Shown piece by piece: positions 12,405 to 23,640 of a stretch of 64,000 nucleotides of DNA (position 1 is the stretch's first letter; every line of letters begins with the position of its first letter). This stretch comes from Phorcus lineatus (lineage: Eukaryota > Mollusca > Gastropoda > Trochida > Trochidae), in contig OV121081.1 of assembly GCA_921293015.1 (NCBI GenBank), positions 24,493,158 through 24,557,157 on the forward strand. The letters run 5' to 3'. The translations under genes were made by a program, and so were the position numbers. Below the pieces are notes generated by a model. That model was not told the DNA's origin and searched no databases. It saw only the letters and a list, made by a program, of their open reading frames with translations.

Positions 12405-12590
12405 CAGGCCCTCGGATCATTAAAAAAAAAATTTTAAATTAAATTTAAAAAAAAGATTTTTGAGAACACCCCCTGAATCGAATTGTACCTCTGTTAATAG
12501 CATATGTTATTCGATTCAGGCGGTGTTCTCAAAAAAAATTTGTTTTTAAATTAATTTTTTTTTTTTAATGATCCGAGGTCCTGTGGTTCA
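12405..12590. mobile_element. Foldback palindrome, MITE-like
   Basis: The left arm begins CCCTCGGATCATTAAAAAAA and runs through AT-rich sequence to TTGAGAACACCCCCTGAATCGAA. The right arm mirrors it: TTCGATTCAGGCGGTGTTCTC, then AT-rich sequence, then TTAATGATCCGAGGTCCTG. Arms of about 65-70 bp are separated by about 35 bp, so a single strand would form a long hairpin. There is no coding capacity. Confidence 0.8.
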
Positions 12591-14479
12591 GATATGTTTA
12601 ACGTTTAGATGGCACTCTGTATCGCACTTCTGTTTTTAAGAAAGTTATCATCCAACGACTGACCATATGTTTTGATAAGTAGTACCGTTTGAGAAAAGAA
12701 CATCAAGCGTCCTCCAGTGTCATTAGTTAGAAAAATCAGATGTGAAGATACTATTGGTTTCAACAATAGAAATTCATATGGTGAACTCAACTGATGTGTA
12801 CAAATGCGTTTATTACAACTGTAAAATCATAATGTTATTATTAAATTAGTTAATGACTTCACATTGCTTTGACGTCGCCGACAACACAGTTGATAATTAA
12901 TGACTTCACAAGGTTAAGTACTTTTTATACTTTTATAAAATGTTCATCCTTGTATCTCCTGATTTATTTTTCAACGTTTGTTTATTTAAGTATTGAAGTT
13001 GTTTATCGACCGATTTCAGAACTTTTTAGTTCAGTCCATGTAAAATTGTAATCCCTTTTATTGAACCCCGAAAATGACTTTGGGGCATAAGACGTTGGTG
13101 ATATTTTGATATCCCATCCTCGATAACCCAGGGTAATATTTAAAGAGACATCCTAAATTTTCGAAGATTTTGATACCTATGATGATGTTCCCTTACCTCT
13201 TTAAAGCGGACATTGCTCTGTTGGTGGCCGCTTCCCCTCACTGCATTTCAGGCCTGAAAAGTATGATTATATCATGGTGATTATTTCCATACAGTGCCAC
13301 AAAGTGCAAGCATGTACTTGTCTTGGTAGTCTTATACTCAGTTTATGAAATAATTTTCTATCAAAAAACGGTAATTATATCAAATACAGGAATGGAGTCT
13401 TTGCGATATGGGATTGAATATGTCGCTCAATCCAAAACTAGTCTTATTATTGAAGAGATAATTCTTAGTTTGGGAAAATGTTTAAACTGCAGCCTGAGAA
13501 GACTGATAATAGATAACCGGGATGATACACATTGAGTTTATACTTGCATTTGTAAAAGTTAGACAACCTAAAAAAATAATAGATATATATTTTGATATTC
13601 AAATTAAATACACTTTCATAAAGTTTGGATGCCGTTCTCATGTGTATTTTCAATTTCAAAATAAAATATGCATATAGTAACATTACTGTCATATGAGACC
13701 ATTGCTCGAATTTTCTAGAGCGGCAGGAAGACAACGTCCCAGTTAAGTGCATTGTTGCACGGAAGAAATTCACTCGGTCGGTCTCACATGTCAAATGGAA
13801 TAGATGACAGGATAAACAAAGGCGTGTTTTATATACGAAAGTTTAAGATGAGATTACGGTTACATTGAACCCTCAGATGACTCCTCGCGGGTTACAATGC
13901 TGTGAATGTACATATCAAAATAGCTCCTAACATTTACAAGGAGAGCTCTTGTAGTAGTATCACATGTTAAAGTGACACCCGAGATTGTCATGTGGCTTTC
14001 AAACGTTTTTAAACAGCAATTTTGATGATATTATTCAAAACATCTCACATAATCATCCTCTCAGACTGTAGTTCATGCTGTTTTGACCTCGATATAAACT
14101 CTAAAAGCAAGTCTAGATTTGAAGTCATCAGAAAGAACCATTTCACTAAAGTCTCCTTCTTGTTAGTGATTGAATATCGTTTTTGAGAATGATTTTTGAA
14201 CATCGAATGCAAACAATAATCTATCTCATCTCTAACTTTAATTTATTTTTTCAAAAGCTAGGCCTGTCTTTTTTCGTTGTTTAACACGCAGCTATGGAGG
14301 TCGCCGAGACCTACATGTTTATTGTCAGTCATGAAAGGTTGACGCAAACAAGTACGCCGTTGAACTTTTCTGCTCATTCAAAGTTAAATCAGGTTGAAAC
14401 AGGTTCAACGAGGCAATTGTCGATAGAGTATAACTACAACCGTACCTGGACACAACCATGTACACCACGATATACATAA

Positions 14480-14535
14480 AAAATTAATTACTCGCCCGTG
14501 TAATAAAAGGAATAATACACGGGCGAGTGTGATAT
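14480..14535. repeat. Short perfect hairpin
   Basis: ACTCGCCCGTGTA and TACACGGGCGAGT form a 13 bp perfect inverted repeat around a 14 bp loop. The GC-rich stem stands out from its AT-rich surroundings. I see no terminator-like T run or neighbouring gene, so its role is unknown; it may be part of a small DNA element. Confidence 0.6.
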
Positions 14536-14925
14536 TTATACGGCGATATTAAACTAGTGTAATACCGCTGCACGTATGATGTCGTAATATTGTGTGGTTG
14601 TGACGTCACAATGTTGGCACCTCCGTCACAATGGCGGCCCAGGCGCGGAAATGTTTCGTTCAGTACACTTTCGGCAATCATGCTTGATTACTGAGATAAG
14701 TAATAAACAGAATACTAAACTTCCTTCAATTTAATACTGTTTTATATAACTCGTTAACTCGCTCGTTTTATACTTCATCATTAACTCGTTTAAATAAAAA
14801 TAGTATTAAATGGAAGATCGTTTAGTATCTTCTATAAGTTCCTTTTACCTGCGTTACCTACATTCCAGTGACATATTTATGTGTTATTTGTGTTATACGA
14901 AGAGCATCCCGCATATTGACAACTT

Positions 14926-15364
14926 AAAGGGCCAAAATATGTCACACTTTATAAATGATGTTACTTTATCGAGAAATGTTGGTTTCCGAAAATCAGTATT
15001 CTAGTGCCTATTAGTTCAGTATAGTGACAGTATTTAAGTTTTGATTTGTGATCGAAAACCGGACAATGGCGCACGCCAATGCCTCAAACGTAATTTTGGA
15101 AGCCAATTTCACAGCAGACACAAAGAAAAATATTGATTTGTAGTGTTTAGTAGGTCACTTAGCTAGTATACATGTAAATTGAACGCAGAATTTAGACTTG
15201 CTGAAATTTATATGGCTGTTCCTTATTTATCATTGAAAACAAGAAAATTGAGAGAGATAAAGTTACAAGTTAAGAGGGGCAATTTGAACTTAACTCAGGT
15301 CATATGTTATTTTAACTCTTATTTAAGCCATATAAAAACATAAAACATACTCTGTGTCACTTTA
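14926..15364 (+). mobile_element. MITE-like element copy (CCGGAC-core family)
   Basis: It begins TTAAAGGGCCAAAATATGTC and ends CTCTGTGTCACTTTAAA, an imperfect inverted pair. The core GTGATCGAAAACCGGACAAT lies near 15050. It differs from the copy at 9783-10262 in its terminal sequence, so at least two subfamilies share one interior. It contains no coding frame. Confidence 0.65.
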
Positions 15365-15934
15365 AACCGATAACGCTTTGTGAACCTATACCTACCTGAT
15401 AATGGTGAAGTGAGACTGATAATAAAGTCTTTTTATGTGCCTTGAAAATGGACGATGATTAAAAAAATACGATATATTTTTGTTTCGCTATAACGCTGAT
15501 GGTTACCCCGTTACCCCGTTTTAAACCGATCAGTGTCAGTGTACCTACCTGATTATGGTGAAGCAATTAAGACTGAATGTGCACTGTCCCTTTTATGTCG
15601 CACCTGTCTGTCCGATAATGGATGCGGTGTGATAATCATACTTACTTGTATATGAATGAGAGACCCAGACATTATGAACACCCAAACAGAAAGTAGCGTC
15701 CCGTGCTCCTTCCTTGTTACGGTGTAAGTGAGACTGACAGTACATTTTCCTTGTCCGGTGATGATGTGGACAACGTACATGGGTTGATATGGATATCTAT
15801 GCATACTATTATTACGCTGTGAGCTACAAGCAAATACGGCAGTCTAAAGCGATAGCAAAGCCCTGTTCACCTACCTTATTATGGTAAAGTAGAGCAGACT
15901 GCATGATAGTGGAAAAGAAAAAATATATGCATAC

Positions 15935-16040
15935 ACACACACACACACATTAGATAATATATATACATACATATGTATATATAAACACGTGCGCGCACGC
16001 ACACACACATACATACTTACATATACATACATATATTATA
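15935..16040. repeat. CA/TA/CATA microsatellite cluster
   Basis: Runs of ACACAC, ATATAC and GCGCAC with ACATAC steps follow each other over about 100 bp. This is simple sequence with no gene association. Confidence 0.85.
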
Positions 16041-16287
16041 CGGAGGGTGCCAAACATTTTGACATACTTACTCGTACTTTAACCCCGTCCACCTAACTTG
16101 TTATGGAGAAGTAAGATTAAGTCTCTTTTTTGTTTCACACAGTGCAGTCTCTTTCTTGTCTCTCAAAGTGCAGTCTCTGCGTTGTCTCTTGACGGGACAA
16201 CCAGTGTGTGAAATACCGCGAGACCGAACCAGGAAGTAGATTGGCAATGGTTAGATAACAGCGGCTTTTATAACATGTCATATGTCA

Positions 16288-16530
16288 AGCAACTCCCGAG
16301 TGTCTACAACAGGAACGTCTACTGTGTCATTATGGAAGAAGGAAGTGGGCCCCGCTTGGAAAATAATATTGAATTGGTATCAGATCAAAAGCTTAACTGT
16401 TGCTAGGCCGGATTTTGAGAGGATTGCATGGTTATATAAACGTACAGGATCATATGAGCAATGTATGTGCAGCGGATATGTAAATGCGGCTATCTCATGT
16501 CCTCTATATCATAACTCAAATCCCATTTGG
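16288..16530 (+). repeat. Dispersed repeat family, copy 1
   Basis: From GAGTGTCTACAACAGGAACG through AAGCTTAACTGTTGCTAGGC to GCGGATATGTAAATGCGGCT this stretch aligns with 19783-20045 at roughly 80 per cent by eye. The two open frames overlapping it share only the DNA similarity, and the frame is not conserved, so it is not a gene. The class of element is not recognised. Confidence 0.65.
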
Positions 16531-16689
16531 ACTGTGAGATAAATTTTTGACTATATCATGTATCGTACAATTTTCTGATATGAGAACTGCACTCATGCAC
16601 GTACAGATGCTCGGTTGCGTCAAACCAAAAGACGATAAAAGTTGAGACATGTTGCTTGACACTCAGCAATAAAAGGACAGAACACTTGT

Positions 16690-17255
16690 GCTGGGCCTAC
16701 TTTCACAGGGCACCAATGATCTTAAGACTTTAAAGAGCCACTCCGTGATTTTCATAACATATTTTTTTACCTTTGATACGAAGCTAAATGTCATATGTGG
16801 TGATATGAAATCAAAACATCTTAACTTTTCATGTCCAAAAGATATATATATGACAAATACTGGTTTTCCATGAAAATCTAAAACAGCCATGTAAATGCAC
16901 AGAGGTGTAGATATCACGTCTAATATACATAGATACTATTTATATCACCTAACAAACACTATCGACTCTTAAGTGCCCTCCTGGCTGTTTTAGATAAGTC
17001 TCCAAAATTACGTTTGACTATTTGACGCGCACCACTGTCCGGTTTTCAATCATAATTGCGACGTTCTACCTTCATATTCTCACTGTAAAACACCAATAAG
17101 CTTTAAAATGTGTCTTTTTGGCGAGAGTCGATACTTCGCGATCAAATGACCGCATTGATTAAGTTTGGCATATATGACTCTTACTTTAGTGCAATGACAA
17201 AGAATGGGAGTTTAGTTAGCCTTATAGTTAAGGTTGCTTTGCGAAAGGACGCCCT
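16690..17255 (-). mobile_element. MITE-like element nested inside a second MITE
   Basis: The outer element is the short hairpin family at 27529-27641. Its left part (GGCCTACTTTCACAGGGCAC to CTTAAGACT) lies at 16695-16727 and its right part (TTTAGTGCAATGACAAAGAA to GCTTTGCGAAAGGACGCC) at about 17183-17251. Between them is a reverse copy of the element at 9783-10262, starting TTAAAGAGCCACTCCGTGA and ending GTTTGGCATATATGACTC. The point of entry is the TTAA that is intact in the copy at 27529-27641. About 26 bp of the inner element's far end are missing, so it can no longer be mobilised. Confidence 0.72.
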
Positions 17256-18474
17256 GAACTGTAGCTTCCGGCGGCGAACTCACAAAACATAATTCCAATA
17301 ATGCACATCTCCTTAGGAAAATAGAGAAAATTAAAACATAGGCTGTTAAACTTTGACGTAAACTATGTAAAGGTAAAATATGTCTTGATGGCTTCGGTTT
17401 TAACATACAGAAAAGGAATCACCAAGTAAGATGGGTAAAGATGGATGTATTCGATAACATTAGAGACGCGGTAACGAGAACATTATTCCGTATGTTCACT
17501 ACAAGTGTTCTTTGCTACTAAGGAAGACAAAGGAAATTTGTTATGGATTATCACATCTTTATTGTACTGATAGCGACGTTTCGGTATACATATATATTCG
17601 TAGCTTCTTATACCGTTTTCCATAAAAATTCCTTGTCTTCCTTAAACCTGAAAACTTCCAGAATGCCACTCAATCAGTTCCTGGATACTTCTTTTTAAAT
17701 CTCGTTAGGCTATCCTTGTTAAGATGTGTTTGTGAAGAAATAATGAAAAAATAAATAAAGCTCAAAGCTTGTTGTGCCAATCCATATTCATGTAATTAAC
17801 TTTTTCATGAATAAAATATGTTTAAATCAAATAATGAACAAGGAGGAGTGAAGGTCGTCTCCTTGCCTGACTCATGCATGTAAATATTAGTAAGCAAATA
17901 TCGTGACACAATCAACCTCGAAACTATGACACAACATGACAGATTACTCAGCAGCCATTATTAACATGTTCAGTTCACGGAAGGGAACCATACACCTACA
18001 TCAACAGATGATCTCATATAAAAATGAAATGAAATTATCAAAAGTCATTCGCATTCCTTGTGACCGTTTTTTACTTTCTGAACGGATAAGCGTAAGATGA
18101 GCATTCATTTATAAATTTGCTTTGATAATTTTGAAGACGGTATGAGATGTAGGCCAAATGAGGGTAGGTAGCTCACATAAGACATTTGCTTTGTGTTTCT
18201 TGACAACGTTAACTTCTGCTTTGCAGATACGTGTACATGTTAACAGTGGATACAGCTTTGGAATGGAGGAAGGTTAATGATGTACTTATCAAATAATGAT
18301 CATTTTAAATATAACGATAACAGGCCATAGACCCGTGTTACCGAATGACTATAGATCATGTGTCGCATGAGTGATTCTCGTAACTGCATAGTTCTAACAT
18401 TTACATAAGCTAACGGTTTAACGGTTTTACAAGAAGACATGCAAGCATAAGGTTTGTGCCTGCTAGGGACTTTA

Positions 18475-18700
18475 AATTACCTCTTTTGAATTTATTCATT
18501 ACTTTATCTGTCATAACCTTTACATATTCTATTTTGAAAGAAACTTTCATTTATACAATACCTCTTTTGAAGTAATTCATTATTTTATGTATCATAACCT
18601 TTACATATTCATTTTTTTTAAAATTTATTTTTACAATACCTCTTTTGAATTAATTCTTTACTTTGTTTATCATAACCTTTACATATTCTATTTTAAAAAA
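18475..18700. repeat. ~85-95 bp tandem repeat, three copies
   Basis: The phrase TACCTCTTTTGAATTTATTC followed by CATAACCTTTACATATTC occurs three times, starting near 18479, 18561 and 18638. AT-rich, non-coding. Confidence 0.75.
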
Positions 18701-19589
18701 ACTTAATTTATTTTTGTTCATGTATATACAAATTCAAACATGCATACCAATATAGAAACAAGACATTTCAAACTAGAAATCGACAAAAATGGACAGAATA
18801 AATTTGAATTATAAAAACAGAAACTATTCAAAGATCGAAATACTAATCTATGAAGGTACATGAATATTTTTTTCAAAATGATGTCTCATTGGATAATCGC
18901 TTCAAACGAGAACAAATTGTGACATGATGACCAGAATTTCATAAAATTTGAATGTCGACATTGAGTACATGCAGAATATTTGTCAATGTTTTATATGTTG
19001 CGAATGTCGTTTTTAATGTATGGGATGGTTGGTAATTTATTTTATTGTTTTGCATTAAATATATTATATTTCAGGATACTGAATCAATATCTGATTTAAA
19101 ACATTGTTTCTGTTCTCTGGGTATCCGAAGATCACAGTTTGTTTACATTTACATATTCTAAAGCCATAAGCAGGTATTATAGTACCCGGAGACTCGCGCC
19201 ACTGTAAATATCAATTTTTATATTTTCCCTATTTTGTCCATTTATGTAACAAAACCTCTTCGATAACATGCAAAAGCATCGGACAAACTTCGATTGCATA
19301 GGTCGGAAAATTGTAATTGCAAACAGATTAATCGTATGATCACTTTCTGGATTTGGAAAAGTGTTCAGTACTCCTCCAAGAAAAACCTTTATTAATCTTG
19401 TGTGACAAAACCTGAAGTAATATGCTAAGGAGACGAAAATGTATTTTACACCATTAGTGCTGTATGTCAGTTGTTTCTTAGTGTAATTTTAGTCTCTCAT
19501 AACTCCAAAAGAAGTGGTTTGTGTATAGTTTAAGATTATCTTATCTGAATATATTAACCTTTTATATCACATATTTTACTGTAAACACA

Positions 19590-20455
19590 CAGTGAGTGTT
19601 AATTATTTTTTCCATTTCATTGCAATATATATAATCTATTTTCATAAATGCTACTAGTTGCTTTAGTACCAATTATTTCACATATGATACATTTAAACAC
19701 TAAACCGTGCAGCACATTAAAGTACATTATTACTGAAAATGAAACTATTTCTGTGTCAGTTCCTAATAGTGGGCTTTTGAAGGTTCAACTCTTGAGTGTC
19801 TATGACAGGGACGTCTACTATGTCTTTATGGAAAAAGGGAGTGGGTCCCGCTTGGAAACTAATATTGAATGGGTAATGATTCAAAAGCTTAACTGTTGTT
19901 AGGCCGGATATGGAGAGGGTTGGATGTTTATGTGATATAGAAACGCACAGGATCATATGAACACGCGATGTGCAGCGGGTATGTAAATGCGGCTATCTCA
20001 TATCCCGTATGTCATATCACATATCTCATTTGGAGTGTGAGATAACATGTTTGACATGTGACTAACTGTTTGATTATTTCATTTATCAATCTATCATACA
20101 TTTTTCTCATATGAGTTTCTTATCTGAATATGTATATCTTTGATCTTGCCGAAAACTGCCGGAAGCCCAAGATACCTTCGTATTAAGACAGAGGTTGTAC
20201 GAATATATGACGGATCTAACTCTGTGGGGAGGGAATGGGCATTATCAGGTTATCATTTAATTTTTCCTCATATATCTTATTCATTCCATTGCATTATGTA
20301 ATTTGTTTCCAAATATGTTACGAGTTTATGTAGTACCAATTATTTGATATATGATACTTTTGTCAAACTCTAATTAATGCAGCACGTTAAAGTACATTAT
20401 TTCTTTTGTCACTTCATAGAAGTGGGCTTTTAAAGGTTCATTTTTCCTTGTTAAC
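19590..20455 (+). repeat. Dispersed repeat copy 2 flanked by a direct duplication
   Basis: The segment 19650-19785 (TAGTACCAATTATTTCACAT, then GCAGCACATTAAAGTACATT, then AGTGGGCTTTTGAAGGTTCA) recurs at about 20325-20450. Between them, 19783-20045 is the second copy of the repeat at 16288-16530. Together they look like a larger element with direct terminal blocks, or a tandem duplication of about 670 bp that later decayed. Confidence 0.6.
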
Positions 20456-21129
20456 AATTATATGAATTGATTACAAACACATAGAATCATTTTTTTCAGC
20501 AAAGACTATTTTTTAGGGTTGGTTGTGAGAAGAAAAGATAATGCAACCGATGAGATCTTCGTAAACAAAATCAAGATAAGGTGACAAATTAGCATAAAAT
20601 AGCAATGAAGTTCTTTGTATACACAATCTAACTTCTTTGTAACGAATTTGACTTTATAATTTGACTGCGTTGATAGTGAATCGAAAGATAAGAATAGAAA
20701 ACATGTTAATCACCTCAGCAACCAACACATCTCAAGCGGGCCAACCGTACCACATAGACTAGGACTGCTTTATTATTATAAGAAGTAAGCAAAGAGGTAA
20801 ATAGTTAAAGAGGTAAAACTCTTTACCTCTGTCTTAGTGTCTGATTTACGGCTGTATGGTCGATGGGAGAGAGTGGAAATAATCAAATTCCTTTCTCTGT
20901 AAATGTAGACATAGATACGTGTGTTTAAACGGAGGTTTATAATTAATGCAGAAACAAATAAAACACTTGGGAAAACAACAATACAGAACAGCAATACTAA
21001 CAGCGTAAACACCCAAAAACCAAGAGAAACACGCTATGTGTCGATTTTTATAGGCACTACATATCCATAGATGAAACCCTTAAACAAAAGTGGAGTAGAG
21101 ATCTATTTCACCGAAATATATTAAATATA

Positions 21130-21425
21130 TTAGAAATTCTTATATACCCAGTAGTATTTTAATTCTTAACATAAGCCAAAAGTCTGAGCGAACTAGAAAT
21201 GCTTATATACCCAGTAGTATTTCAATTCTTAACATAAGCCATAAGTCTGAGCGAACTAGAAATTCTTATATACCCAGTAGTATTTCAATTCTTAACATAA
21301 GCCATAAGTCTGTCCGAACTAGAATTCTTTTACACCAAGTAGTATGTCAATTCTTAACACAGGCCAAAAGTCTGAGCGAACGAGAAATTCTTATATACCC
21401 AGTGGTATTTCAATTCTTGAACAAA
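21130..21425. repeat. ~63 bp tandem repeat, about five copies
   Basis: The unit reads GAACTAGAAATTCTTATATA, CCCAGTAGTATTTCAATTCT, TAACATAAGCCATAAGTCTG, AGC. Copies are highly similar, so the array is young. It is followed at 21456-21482 by a pure poly-C run. Confidence 0.88.
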
Positions 21426-21629
21426 TTCTTGTGATCTCTTTCAAACTGAATATGCACCCCCCCCCCCCCCCCCCCCCCCCCCTCTATTTTCTCACCCAAG
21501 TCAATATTGTAATATCGTATTAGGCGAGGAAGATTTCCTATTCTCAAAGCCACTTATCTCCTCAAGGATAGCGTGATGTACCCTTCAAAAGAGCGATGGG
21601 AACACAAACGTAAGTGGAAACTTGATACA

Positions 21630-22073
21630 AGAACATAAAAGTGACACAGAGTACGTTTCTAAATTTTATGTGGCCTTAATAACAGCAAAAGTTCAAAAAC
21701 AAGTAAAGTTCAAATCGCCTCCCTAAACTTGCACTTTTATTCGTTAAATGCCGAAATTATGACATTTATCTTATGATGATAATCGAAAAACAGTATTATG
21801 AATTTTATTCACTAATTCTGTGTCCATTTTACATCTATATTAGTTAAAGATCCTGTCTTGCACTACCAACTCATATTTGTGTTTTCATCTGCTGTAATTA
21901 AATTTTAAAAATTACGTTTGAGTCATTAGCGCGCGCCATTGTCCGGTTTTCGATCATAAATCATGACTTTAACTTGTATAAATTTATTTTGCTGAACTGA
22001 TGAGCGTTAAGGTGCTGATTTTCAGAAAGAACCACTATTTCGTTAAATGAAGACTCTGTGCCCCTTTAACAAA
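21630..22073 (-). mobile_element. MITE-like element copy (CCGGAC-core family), reverse
   Basis: Ends are TAAAAGTGACACAGAGT and ACTCTGTGCCCCTTTAA, an imperfect inverted pair close to that of 14926-15364. The core appears in reverse as GCCATTGTCCGGTTTTCGAT near 21937. The reversed blocks TTTTCAGAAAGAACCA and ATTTCGTTAAATGA match the 14926-15364 copy. It is non-coding. Confidence 0.68.
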
Positions 22074-22999
22074 CCTCGTATGCGAAACACACAAGTAGTT
22101 CGCCAAGACCTCCTCTACTTACGTCAAAAACTATTCATATGAATCAAGATAAGGGTGATGGCACAGCCCCTGCTCTCGTGGAACATCAAACAACAAGGAA
22201 GATTATCAAACTTGTGTATTGTGCTTTCCTTTCAACGCTCTCGCTCGAGCTTCCTTGTTTCAGCTATTTTAAACAAATCGTAACTAGATACTTACGATTA
22301 TTTCACTTGTAAACATTATCGGAACTGGTCTCTTTAGATACTTACTTGAAAGCCTACTTTATGATCCTAACTTTTTCAAAATGTTGAAATATCTTAAAAG
22401 AGGAAAATATAGAGCCATTGGTTCTGCAGCTCATCGGGTGTAATAAGACATTGCCCATGTGTTCTCACATTTAGTACAGGCATTCACCCGATATACAATT
22501 TTTACTCTTCATTGGCAAAGGGTTTTCGACATAAGATTTGAATATCTTTCAAATTTGCAAGAAAGAAATCAAAACAGGGTTGAATTTTTTGGCCTCTAAT
22601 ATTTTCACAATTTTAACCCGTGTAACCCCTATTACGAATGCACAAGAACTCCGAAAAGACCGAAAGTTATACTCAAGATCAACATGTAATTATCACATGG
22701 GTGACATGAGTCCCCACCGCAAATTTCATTTGTATAATGAAGATTAATAAGACAAGTGTTTGCCACTAACATGGCAATGTCCCCCGCCGTTATGAGATAT
22801 TTGGCATAATTAATATTATTTATCTTTTGGTACAATTAATGTTACCTGTAAGTTGGTGTGTCTTGTCATGATCAATTGAGAATCTTCTCTTCATTGTGAT
22901 GTATTTCAAGAAAGACTCTTCGACATAAAATTTTAACCACTGTCACTATCCGTATGTATATTCGCACCTCTTTCCTTTCAACAAAATACACGTCGCTAA

Positions 23000-23640
23000 T
23001 GTTTGAAATATTGAAGAAGCGACGTTAAATAATAACTTTCTCACTCTAAGAAACCACAAGGTCTGAGTCTCCCTCCCTTGAAGGCTGTCACCAAATATGA
23101 ACACTCTAGGTGCTAAGCGTCAAGTGTCAAGGTTATCAAAGTCGACTGGCGTCTGAGTCTTCTGCCATTGAAGGCTATCAACAAATATGAACACTCTAGG
23201 TGCACGTTAACAATGTATTAGAAATTGTCAAAGTGTCGTGGTGACCTTGAAAATGACGTCATGGTCAACAATGTCGACTGGCTTTTGAGTCTTCCTCCAT
23301 TAAAAGCTGTCACCAAATATGAACACTATAGGTCCTAAGCTTTACGAGATACCGCGTTAACAATGTATTACACAGTGGTCAAAGTGTCGTGGTGACCTTG
23401 AAAATGAGGTCAAGGTCATCAAATTCGACTGGCGTCTGAGTCTTCCGCCATTGACGGCTGTCAACAAATATGAACACTCTAGGTGCACGTTAACCAAGTA
23501 TTAGAAATTGTTCAGTGTCGTGGTGACCTTGAAAATGACGTCAAGGTCACCAAGGTCGACTGGCGTCTGAGTCTTCCTCCATTGAAAGCTGTCACCAAAT
23601 ATGAACGCTCTCGGTGCAAATTGCCTGAGTGGCCGTCAGG
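23000..23640. repeat. Diverged tandem repeat, about five units
   Basis: The phrase GTCTGAGTCTTCCTCCATTG, AAAGCTGTCACCAAATATGA, ACACTCTAGGTGC recurs near 23060, 23150, 23285, 23434 and 23566, joined by GTGTCGTGGTGACCTTGAAA-type spacers. Spacing varies from about 90 to 150 bp because some units lack the spacer. It is preceded at 23005-23040 by GCGACGTTAAATAATAACTT, a phrase like the 3' end of SINEs common in molluscs. Non-coding. Confidence 0.8.

Noticed and set aside
16282..16542. Open frame overlapping the dispersed repeat, and its counterpart at 19648-19902
   Set aside because: The DNA is similar between the two loci, but stops and indels differ and the same frame is not kept.
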